A stretch of DNA of 11,726 bases, from assembly GCA_937885345.1 (NCBI GenBank), contig CAKZZH010000019.1:1-11726 (forward strand), given 5' to 3'. Below the pieces are notes generated by a model that was given only the letters and a program-made list of their open reading frames with translations, did no database searches and was not told where the DNA came from. The DNA is from an uncultured Lachnospiraceae bacterium (GTDB lineage: Bacteria > Bacillota > Clostridia > Lachnospirales > Lachnospiraceae). How positions within the stretch are numbered: position 1 is the first letter of the stretch; every line of letters starts with the position of its first letter. Shown here in pieces: positions 1-6,121 of the stretch. Both the position numbers and the translations under genes were made by a program.

Positions 1-117
1 GCCTTCCTTAACCGCTACAAGAAGCTTTTTACCGAGTCTTGAGAAGATTTTACCTCTTGCGGCATCATTCTTCTCTTTCTTGTGTTTGATATTGGCAAAT
101 TTGGAATGTCCTGACAT
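1..117 (-). CDS. yebC: YebC/PmpR/TACO1-family protein, N-terminal fragment (runs off the left edge)
   Basis: Only the first 39 codons are inside the window. They begin MSGHSKFANIKHKKEKND and continue through a basic RGKIFSRLGKK segment, the conserved N-terminal signature of YebC/PmpR/TACO1 proteins (usually about 240 residues). The ATG at 117-115 is preceded by AGGAGA (128-123) with a 5-nt spacer. Family members were first described as DNA-binding regulators; more recently several, including mitochondrial TACO1, have been tied to relief of ribosome stalling. Which role this copy has cannot be read from 39 residues. The gene starts 21 nt after the pnp stop with no terminator between them, so it is probably co-transcribed with pnp, which suits a translation-linked role. 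The family assignment is firm; the function is inferred. Confidence 0.92.
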   Translation of the reverse strand, partial: MSGHSKFANIKHKKEKNDAARGKIFSRLGKKLLVAVKEG

Positions 118-138
118 ATAAATCTCCTGTAAAATATT

Positions 139-2241
139 TTACGCTTCAGCCTCAACGTCCTTCATACTGAACGAGAACTTGCCGCTCTTGCGATCAAGTC
201 CGAGGCACTTAACCTTAACAACATCGCCGAGTGTAAGCACATCTTCAACATGGTTGATCCTGTGATCCGAAATCTTGGAAATGTGGACCATACCCTGCTT
301 GCCGGGTGCAAACTCAACAAATGCACCGAATTCCTTGATGCTTACAACGGTTCCTTCAAGGATCTGGCCCTCTTCAAAATCGGTAACGATCGTATTGATA
401 TACTGAAGAGCCTTGTCCATTGCAGCCTGATCGGTACCGCAAATTGATACGTTTCCGTCATCAGTAATATCAATCTTAACGCCTGTCTCCTCGATAATAG
501 CGTTGATCGTCTTACCTCTCTGTCCGACAACATCACCGATCTTGGCAGGATCGATAGAGGTCTGGATGATCTTGGGAGCATATTCGTTAACGGTCTTACG
601 AGGCTCTGCAATTGCCTTCTTCATGCAGTTCTCCATAATGTACATTCTTGCATCACGGCATCTTGCGATAGCGCCCTCAACAATAGGTCTTGTAAGGCCA
701 TGGATCTTGATATCCATCTGGATAGCTGTAATACCTTCATCAGTACCTGTTACCTTAAAATCCATATCTCCGAAGAAGTCCTCAAGACCCTGGATATCGG
801 TAAGAAGTACGAAATCATCATCTGTATCGCCTGTAACGAGACCGCAGGAAATACCTGCAACCATCTTCTTAATGGGAACACCGGCAGCCATAAGTGACAT
901 ACATGATGCACATGTGGAAGCCATTGAGGTGGATCCGTTTGACTCGAAGGTCTCGGATACGGCTCTGATCGCATAAGGAAATTCCTCTTCCGAAGGAAGT
1001 ACGGGAAGGAGTGCTCTCTCTGCGAGTGCTCCGTGTCCGATCTCTCTTCTTCCGGGTCCTCTTGAAACCTTGGTCTCACCAACAGAATATGAAGGGAAAT
1101 TGTAATGATGCATATATCTCTTGTTTACTTCCGTCTCATTAAGACCGTCGATCTTCTGAGCCTCTGAAAGAGGTGCAAGAGTAACAACATCACAAATCTG
1201 TGTCTGTCCTCTGGTAAACATTGAAGAACCGTGTACTCTGGGGATGATATCAACCTCAGCGGCAAGAGGTCTGATCTGAGTGATCTCTCTTCCGTCGGGT
1301 CTCTTGTGATCCTTGAGGATCATTTTACGAACGGTCTTCTTCTGATACTGATATACTGCCTCACCGAGAACTGCGAGCCACTCTTCCTTATCGGCGAATG
1401 CCTCTTTAAGTCTTGTGGTGATCTCATCAATGTTCTTCTCACGAGTCTGCTTGTCATCCGTAAATACGGCAACTTCCATCTCTGCAGGAGGAACGATTTC
1501 TTTGATTGCTGCGAATAATTCTTCAGGAACCGCACATGACTGATATGTGTGCTTCTCCTTACCGCACTCTGCAACGATCTTGTCGATGAATGCGATGATC
1601 TCTTTGTTGACCTCATCTGCTTTGTAGATAGCTTCGATCATCTTAGCTTCGGGAACCTGATTAGCGCCGGCTTCGATCATGATAACTTTCTCTCTTGTAG
1701 ATGCTACGGTAAGCTTAAGGTCTGAATCCTTCATCTGTGCATTGCTGGGGTTGATGATGAATTCACCGTTAATAAGACCAACCTGTGTGGTCGCACAAGG
1801 TCCGTCGAAAGGAATGTCCGAAATAGCAACGCAGATCGCCGAACCGAGCATAGCCGTAAGCTCGGGGCTGCAATCCGGATCAACGCTCATTACGAGGTTG
1901 TCGATCGTTACGTCGTTACGATAATCCTTAGGGAAAAGAGGTCTCATAGGTCTGTCGATAACACGGCTGGTAAGAGTCGCATTCTCGGATGCCTTACCCT
2001 CTCTCTTGTTGAAGCCTCCGGGGATCTTGCCTACTGCGTACATTTTCTCTTCATACTCTACTGAAAGAGGGAAGAAATCAACGCCGTCTCTGGGCTCCTT
2101 GGATGCTGTTGCTGTCGATAATACGGTGGTATCACCATAGTGCATGAATGCCGCACCGTTTGCCTGCTTGGCAACTCTGCCTACATCAACCGTAAGAGTT
2201 CTGCCCGCAAGCTCCATGCTGAAACTTTTGAATTCGCTCAC
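139..2241 (-). CDS. pnp: Polyribonucleotide nucleotidyltransferase (PNPase)
   Basis: This is a phosphorolytic 3'-to-5' exoribonuclease that degrades RNA using phosphate and can also add 3' tails; it is cytoplasmic and trimeric. The 700-residue protein has the usual length and order: first RNase PH domain (about 10-145, with the IPGGFNKREGKASE segment), helical linker (about 150-230), catalytic RNase PH domain (about 315-530), KH domain (about 555-613, GQRG loop at 573-576) and S1 domain (about 624-692, ending FSFSMKD). The catalytic acidic cluster LEDFFGDMDFK is intact (D488, D492, D494, K496). I place the start at GTG 2241-2239 because AAAGGAG (2257-2251) lies 9 nt upstream and homology begins near FKSFSMELAGRTL. 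The open frame extends 22 codons further upstream, but that stretch reads through the leader hairpin and resembles no Pnp sequence. The gene is separated from rpsO by a terminator and has its own structured leader. Confidence 0.97.
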   Translation of the reverse strand: MSEFKSFSMELAGRTLTVDVGRVAKQANGAAFMHYGDTTVLSTATASKEPRDGVDFFPLSVEYEEKMYAVGKIPGGFNKREGKASENATLTSRVIDRPMRPLFPKDYRNDVTIDNLVMSVDPDCSPELTAMLGSAICVAISDIPFDGPCATTQVGLINGEFIINPSNAQMKDSDLKLTVASTREKVIMIEAGANQVPEAKMIEAIYKADEVNKEIIAFIDKIVAECGKEKHTYQSCAVPEELFAAIKEIVPPAEMEVAVFTDDKQTREKNIDEITTRLKEAFADKEEWLAVLGEAVYQYQKKTVRKMILKDHKRPDGREITQIRPLAAEVDIIPRVHGSSMFTRGQTQICDVVTLAPLSEAQKIDGLNETEVNKRYMHHYNFPSYSVGETKVSRGPGRREIGHGALAERALLPVLPSEEEFPYAIRAVSETFESNGSTSMASTCASCMSLMAAGVPIKKMVAGISCGLVTGDTDDDFVLLTDIQGLEDFFGDMDFKVTGTDEGITAIQMDIKIHGLTRPIVEGAIARCRDARMYIMENCMKKAIAEPRKTVNEYAPKIIQTSIDPAKIGDVVGQRGKTINAIIEETGVKIDITDDGNVSICGTDQAAMDKALQYINTIVTDFEEGQILEGTVVSIKEFGAFVEFAPGKQGMVHISKISDHRINHVEDVLTLGDVVKVKCLGLDRKSGKFSFSMKDVEAEA

Positions 2242-2274
2242 TTTGATCTTCTCCTTTAAAATAAGATTTATTGT

Positions 2275-2355
2275 AATATGGAAGACCCGAAAACACTGAA
2301 AAACCAATTAAAGTTTTAATTAACTTTTCAGTGGTCTCGTGGTAACTTCCATATT
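2275..2355 (-). promoter_or_regulatory. Long imperfect hairpin in the pnp 5' leader
   Basis: An inverted repeat of 81 nt lies between the rpsO terminator and the pnp ribosome binding site. Read on the minus strand, AATATGGAAG (2355-2346) pairs perfectly with CTTCCATATT (2284-2275), CACTGAAAA (2333-2325) with TTTTCAGTG (2302-2294), and AATTAAA (2321-2315) with TTTAATT (2312-2306) around a two-base AC. Between these blocks further pairs form (ACC with GGT, CGAGA with TTTCG, and G-U pairs below the apex), so RNA could fold into one rod of roughly 33-36 bp with only small bulges. Its base is 17 nt before the pnp ribosome binding site. No T-run follows, so it is not a terminator. In E. coli a long leader stem cut by RNase III mediates Pnp autoregulation. 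A similar role here is inference. A weak -10-like TAATAT (2356-2351) at the edge lacks a convincing -35. Confidence 0.7.
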
Positions 2356-2374
2356 ATTTCGAGTTAAAAACCGC

Positions 2375-2402
2375 AAAAATGGGGGCAGTTAATACTGCCC
2401 CC
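2375..2402 (-). terminator. Rho-independent terminator after rpsO
   Basis: A perfect 9-bp stem GGGGGCAGT/ACTGCCCCC (2402-2394 with 2389-2381 on the minus strand) encloses a 4-nt loop and is followed by ATTTTTG. It starts 6 nt after the rpsO stop codon. The T-tract is short and interrupted by the leading A, so some readthrough into pnp is plausible. The same order (rpsO, terminator, leader hairpin, pnp) is known from enterobacteria. Confidence 0.85.
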
Positions 2403-2408
2403 GAATGA

Positions 2409-2675
2409 TTACTTTCTGATTCCGAGACGCTCGATAAGAGCACGATATCCTTCAATGTCATTCTTCTTAATGTACTCAAGAAGTGATCTTCTCTTACCTA
2501 CCATCTTAAGAAGTCCTCTTCTTGAATGATGGTCCTTGGGATTAGCCTTAAGGTGCTCGGTAAGCTCTTTGATTCTCTCGGTAAGAAGTGCGATCTGAAC
2601 CTCAGGTGAACCTGTGTCGCCTTCCTTTCTTCCGTACTGAGCGATGATCTCGTCTTTCTTCTCTTTTGTGATCAT
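2409..2675 (-). CDS. rpsO: 30S ribosomal protein S15
   Basis: S15 is a primary 16S rRNA-binding protein that organises the central domain of the 30S subunit and forms an inter-subunit bridge. The 88-residue product matches the usual length (88-89) and carries the family hallmarks: MITKEKKDEII at the N-terminus, GDTGSPEVQIALLTERI, the rRNA-contacting HLKANPKDHHSRRGLLKMVGKRR stretch around residues 43-65, and the C-terminal LIERLGIRK. The ATG at 2675-2673 has a strong GAAGGAGG site just upstream. A longer in-frame extension of 25 codons upstream falls inside the structured leader and has no S15 similarity. The gene has its own candidate promoter and leader and is followed at once by a terminator, so it can be made as a monocistronic message as well as by readthrough from ribF. 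Confidence 0.98.
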   Translation of the reverse strand: MITKEKKDEIIAQYGRKEGDTGSPEVQIALLTERIKELTEHLKANPKDHHSRRGLLKMVGKRRSLLEYIKKNDIEGYRALIERLGIRK

Positions 2676-2822
2676 TGTTATTCCTCCTTCATAAAATATT
2701 ATATCTGAGAAATCGCCATATGCTAAGTGACCGCCGGAGCAGCAAACCACCTGGCATCGGTTACTTACTCAACTACCTCATGCTTATGAAAAACCGTTTG
2801 GCTTAACAATTCGCACAATTAC
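2676..2822 (-). promoter_or_regulatory. Structured 5' leader of rpsO (putative S15 autoregulatory element)
   Basis: This region of about 147 nt between the candidate start of transcription and the rpsO ATG contains clear pairing potential. UAAGUAACCG (2767-2758) pairs with CGGUCACUUA (2733-2724) at 9 of 10 positions, with an inner CCAGG/CCGG helix inside its 24-nt loop. Just outside, UUGAG (2772-2768) can pair with CUCAG (2709-2705). The AACCG half (2762-2758) could instead pair with an upstream CGGUU (2796-2792), giving two exclusive folds. Several unrelated bacterial rpsO leaders bind S15 to repress their own expression. That this one does so is inferred from position and structure, not from a recognised consensus. 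Confidence 0.5.
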
Positions 2823-2828
2823 TTTGGT

Positions 2829-2857
2829 ATTTTACATCATAGATGCAATAAAATCAA
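2829..2857 (-). promoter_or_regulatory. Candidate sigma-A promoter for rpsO
   Basis: On the minus strand TTGATT (2857-2852) and TAAAAT (2834-2829) are separated by exactly 17 nt, a good match to the housekeeping consensus (4/6 and 5/6). The -35 overlaps the ribF stop codon. Transcription would start near 2822, giving a leader of about 147 nt. No convincing terminator for the upstream operon lies before it; the only candidate near 2806-2790 is a 5-bp stem with a wobble. Confidence 0.6.
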
Positions 2858-3774
2858 GATATCAAAAAATAATTCTTTGCAAAATCGGCATCTACGGATA
2901 ATTGTCTCTTCAAAGCCTCGATATTATCGAATTTCATCTCAGGTCTCTCGAAAGAACAGAGCTCGACAATGGCCATTTTATCGTAAACATCCTCATCAAA
3001 ATCAAAGACATTCGTCTCGACCGTAAGTCTGCCCTCATCGGTCACCGTCGGCTTGATACCGATATTGGTAACGCCGTAATACTGCTCATCTTCGATGTAA
3101 ACCTTGGATGCGTATACACCATAGGGAGGCATTAACTTGGTGGTATCCGGGATCAGATTTATCGTCGGATAATCCATCTGCCTGCCGAGTGCTCTGCCGT
3201 GTTCTATCATTCCGCTTATTCTGTAAGGATGACCGAGCAGGATATTGGCATTTTCCATATTGCCCGCAGCGACTTCGCTTCTTACCCACGTGCTGCTTAT
3301 CTCGCGCCCTCCCTCAAGCTCCTTGGGGATGATAACTGCTGTATAATTATATAATTTCTGGCAGGCCTTAAGAGTTGTTACATCGCCGGCCGCACCTTTT
3401 CCAAAGTGCCAGTCCTTTCCAACGACCACATAAGAAGCGTGAAGATAATCCTTAACAACCTTCTCAAGAAACTGCATCGGTTTAAGATTACTGGTACTCT
3501 CATCAAGCGAATATTCAACGACTTTATCAACGCCGTATTCCTTGCATATCTGCGCTCTTTCATAGGATGTCGTAAGAGAGAGGGTCTCTTTCTTCCACTT
3601 GCTTCCCGCATCCAGAAGGAGAGTGAACACAACCACCTCAAGGCCTTTTTCATCGGCTATCTGCCTTGCGGTATCTATAAGGCGCTTATGCCCCCTGTGT
3701 ATTCCGTCAAATTTACCGAAGGTCACGACAACGCCCTCGGTAAAATCATATTCTTTATCTCTGATTACTTCCAT
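2854..3774 (-). CDS. ribF: Bifunctional riboflavin kinase / FAD synthetase
   Basis: RibF phosphorylates riboflavin to FMN and adenylylates FMN to FAD. The 306-residue protein is the usual length. The N-terminal nucleotidyltransferase domain (about 1-180) has the GKFDGIHRGH motif at 20-29 and the ISSTWVR segment at 159-165. The C-terminal riboflavin kinase domain (about 183-306) shows EHGRALGR at 191-198, YPTINL at 202-207, GVYAS at 219-223, NIGIKPT at 237-243 and VETNVFDFD at 252-260. The gene starts 36 nt after the truB stop. Its ribosome binding site is modest (GGGAAAAG), and upstream TCCCA can pair with TGGGA over it. No FMN riboswitch is visible in the short gap. Expression is most likely from the operon. 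Confidence 0.96.
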   Translation of the reverse strand: MEVIRDKEYDFTEGVVVTFGKFDGIHRGHKRLIDTARQIADEKGLEVVVFTLLLDAGSKWKKETLSLTTSYERAQICKEYGVDKVVEYSLDESTSNLKPMQFLEKVVKDYLHASYVVVGKDWHFGKGAAGDVTTLKACQKLYNYTAVIIPKELEGGREISSTWVRSEVAAGNMENANILLGHPYRISGMIEHGRALGRQMDYPTINLIPDTTKLMPPYGVYASKVYIEDEQYYGVTNIGIKPTVTDEGRLTVETNVFDFDEDVYDKMAIVELCSFERPEMKFDNIEALKRQLSVDADFAKNYFLIS

Positions 3775-3810
3775 TTTCTTTTCCCAAACGATCTGCCTTA
3801 CAGGCTGGGA

Positions 3811-4740
3811 TCATTTCTGATAAAGTATTTTAACCGGTCTTACATAATCAAGTGATGCATCATAGCTGTAAATCCCGCGAAATACGCCACCCACATATAC
3901 TCTTACCTGTTCGCGCGGATTAAGTTTCCTTGCGAGCACCGCCTTATTGTCAGCGTCCATAACCCTGCTACCTGCAATAGAGAACATATTTCCGTTATCG
4001 ACCATTCTGAGCGACACTTCATCATCCGCGTTGATCACGGGCAGATCGGGGAAGAGCACATCGGCTCCAACGATCGCCTCGCCTGCTCTGCCATCATCGC
4101 AGAGTCTCTGAAGCTCTGATAACTTTCTTGCGCTATCAAGCCTAAAATACCCGCTTCTCGTTCTTATAAGAGCGCTCATGCATCCGAGACATCCAAGTTT
4201 CTCGCCTATATCCCTGCACAGGGAACGGATATATGTACCTCTCGAGCATTCAACAAGAAAACGAACGCTCGGAAGATCGATCCCAAGTATCGTGATCCTG
4301 CTTATGGTTACAGGTCTGGGCTTTCTCTCGATCACCCTGCCGCTTCTTGCGATATCATATAGTTTTCTGCCGTCAACCTTGATCGCGGCATACATCGGAG
4401 GTATCTGCATAATATCTCCGGTAAAACTCATAACGGCGGTCCGAACATCTTCCTCCGAAACATTAACCTCTCTTTGCCCGATGATCTCTCCGTATATATC
4501 ATCCGTATCGGTTGCCCGGCCAAGAAGAAGCGTTGCTTCATACTCTTTGGTCGTATCCGTAATGATATCGCACACCTTGGTCGCACCGCCCACACATACG
4601 GGAAGAACGCCTTCGGCCTGCGGATCGAGAGTGCCTGTATGCCCTATTTTACGGGTACTTAGCATTCCTTTAAGAATCGCTACCACATCATGCGAAGTAT
4701 AATCTTTCTCTTTGTATACATTGATGATCCCGTTGTACAT
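3811..4740 (-). CDS. truB: tRNA pseudouridine(55) synthase
   Basis: TruB converts U55 in the T-loop of tRNAs to pseudouridine and can act as a tRNA chaperone. The 309-residue product has the catalytic motif GHTGTLDPQAEGVLPV (33-48, with D39 as nucleophile), a YEATLLLGRATDTDD segment (67-81), IPPMYAAIKVDGRKLY (113-128) and CSRGTYIRSL (165-174), followed by a PUA-like C-terminal part (about 230-305). Its ATG shares one base with the nrnA stop (TAATG), and no separate ribosome binding site is seen, so translation is probably coupled to nrnA by reinitiation. Confidence 0.97.
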   Translation of the reverse strand: MYNGIINVYKEKDYTSHDVVAILKGMLSTRKIGHTGTLDPQAEGVLPVCVGGATKVCDIITDTTKEYEATLLLGRATDTDDIYGEIIGQREVNVSEEDVRTAVMSFTGDIMQIPPMYAAIKVDGRKLYDIARSGRVIERKPRPVTISRITILGIDLPSVRFLVECSRGTYIRSLCRDIGEKLGCLGCMSALIRTRSGYFRLDSARKLSELQRLCDDGRAGEAIVGADVLFPDLPVINADDEVSLRMVDNGNMFSIAGSRVMDADNKAVLARKLNPREQVRVYVGGVFRGIYSYDASLDYVRPVKILYQK

Positions 4741-5696
4741 TATCTAAGCTGCTTTGCGGCTTCCGCAAGAATCCTTTCAAGAAGTTCGTCGAAATTGTCG
4801 GTTTCAACCGTAAGACCGGCTGCCTTGGCATGACCTCCGCCGCCGAATACAGTCGCAATATCGTTTACATTTGCATAATTGACCGAACGAAGACTGACTT
4901 TGATCTTCTTATCGGCCATCCCGTATGCAAAGATCGCAATCTCGATTCCCTTGGTAAAACGAAGCTGATCGATGATTCCGCCAAGATCTCTTCCGGGAAC
5001 ATGGTATTCCTCAAGTATGCTCTTGGGAAGATATGAGTAGATCACTTTACCGTCAAGTGCGATCTTGGCATCTATAAGGCCCTTGCCCATAAGGATATTC
5101 TGGGTAAAAGTCTTACGAAAGAAGGTATCGTCGATTATATTGGTCCAGTCAATGCCCTTTTCCATAAGGGTTCCGGCAATCTCCATAGTACGTTTGGTTA
5201 CGGACTGATATTTGAAGACACCCGTATCATGGATGATTCCGGTATAGAGGCACTCGGCGGTTTCCTTGCTGACTTTGCCTTCGTCCAACATTTCATAGAG
5301 AACCTCGCAAGCTGAACTGATCTCGGGTTTTATAATATTGACATCCCCGATCGCGGCGTTCTTGATATGATGATCGATGCATATTCTCCTGTCCGCATCC
5401 TTAAAATAATGATGTGTAAACACGGCAATCCTGTCGAGTTCTCCGACATCAAGGACCACAAACAGATCAAAATGTCCGAGCGATGCCTGGGCAGTCACGA
5501 TCTCATCAAAGCCGCGCATAAATCCGAAATGAGCCTCGGGTTCTTCAAGAAGAACCTTTGCTTCGATTTCGGGATAATTATCGCGTATGTAATTGTAGAG
5601 AGCCATTGTAGCGCCCACGCAGTCACCATCCGGCCTTATATGACCGGTTATGGCAACTCTTTTGACATTTGACAGTTCATCATCAATTCTCAGCAT
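4740..5696 (-). CDS. nrnA: DHH/DHHA1 phosphoesterase, NrnA-like oligoribonuclease/pAp phosphatase
   Basis: This protein belongs to the DHH-DHHA1 family typified by B. subtilis NrnA, which degrades very short RNAs (nano-RNA) and hydrolyses 3'-phosphoadenosine 5'-phosphate. The 318 residues contain the metal-binding motifs in order: GHIRPDGDCVGA (H19, D23, D25), D83 in VVLDVGELDRI, DHH at 108-110, and D157 in GIIHDTGVF. The DHHA1 substrate-binding domain shows VSLRS (267-271) and GGGGHAKAAG (285-294). In this locus it would finish the products left by Pnp. The ATG overlaps the end of rbfA by 14 nt, with GAGG of the ribosome binding site inside rbfA. NrnA versus a c-di-NMP or pAp-specific subgroup cannot be settled by eye. 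Confidence 0.93.
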   Translation of the reverse strand: MLRIDDELSNVKRVAITGHIRPDGDCVGATMALYNYIRDNYPEIEAKVLLEEPEAHFGFMRGFDEIVTAQASLGHFDLFVVLDVGELDRIAVFTHHYFKDADRRICIDHHIKNAAIGDVNIIKPEISSACEVLYEMLDEGKVSKETAECLYTGIIHDTGVFKYQSVTKRTMEIAGTLMEKGIDWTNIIDDTFFRKTFTQNILMGKGLIDAKIALDGKVIYSYLPKSILEEYHVPGRDLGGIIDQLRFTKGIEIAIFAYGMADKKIKVSLRSVNYANVNDIATVFGGGGHAKAAGLTVETDNFDELLERILAEAAKQLR

Positions 5697-6114
5697 TATT
5701 TACCTCGTTATTTGCCTGAGGACCACGATCCGGAATGAGTACATCACTTGATGCGGCTCCGTCCTTCGCAATTACTTCATCGATCAGTTTACCCATATTA
5801 ACGCCGTACTCTATGGACTCGTCAAGTATAAAGGTAAGCTCCGGTGTATTACGAAGATTGATCTTCTTTGCAAGTAAAGTGCGGATATAACCTGCGGCAC
5901 TGTTAAGTCCTTTGATCGTGTCTGCTTTGGCAGAAGAATCTCCGAGCACGCTGATATATGCCTTGCAGGTCTTAAGATCGGGCGCCACATACGCATCCAT
6001 AACCGAAGTCATAGGTGCGATACGGGGATCCTTGATCTCTGTTCTGATAATATTGCTAAGCTCATGAGCAACCTCAGAGCTTATTTTATTGTTCTTAACA
6101 CTGTTTTTACGCAT
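5683..6114 (-). CDS. rbfA: 30S ribosome-binding factor A
   Basis: RbfA is a small KH-fold assembly factor that binds the immature 30S subunit near the 5' end helix of 16S rRNA and is important for late maturation and cold growth. The 143-residue product shows the conserved KISSEVAHELSNIIR helix, the DPRI turn, the central strand KAYISVLGD, the interrupted KH motif around NSAAGYIR (71-78) and PELTFILDESIEYG. A short tail rich in N and E (about 125-143) follows the folded part. The ATG at 6114-6112 lies 7 nt after the infB stop, with AGGA overlapping that stop. A longer open frame upstream only reads through infB in another frame. The 3' end overlaps nrnA by 14 nt. Confidence 0.96.
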   Translation of the reverse strand: MRKNSVKNNKISSEVAHELSNIIRTEIKDPRIAPMTSVMDAYVAPDLKTCKAYISVLGDSSAKADTIKGLNSAAGYIRTLLAKKINLRNTPELTFILDESIEYGVNMGKLIDEVIAKDGAASSDVLIPDRGPQANNEVNNAEN

Positions 6115-6121
6115 ATGATTC

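Noticed and set aside
503..976. Plus-strand frames across pnp (for example 503-976 and 1231-1518)
   Set aside because: They lie entirely antisense to conserved pnp domains, have no ribosome binding sites, and show no recognisable domain.
2242..2307. Longer Pnp start 22 codons upstream
   Set aside because: The extension lies upstream of the good ribosome binding site, runs into the leader hairpin and has no Pnp similarity; the GTG at 2241 fits site and homology.
2676..2750. Longer S15 start 25 codons upstream
   Set aside because: It reads through the structured leader and lacks S15 similarity; the ATG at 2675 has a strong site and gives the standard 88 residues.
2790..2806. Terminator for the ribF end of the operon
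   Set aside because: The stem is only about 5 bp with a wobble before a short T-run, much weaker than the terminators after rpsO and before rimP.
3775..3810. FMN riboswitch upstream of ribF
   Set aside because: The truB-ribF gap is only 36 nt, far too short for the aptamer, and no conserved core is seen there.
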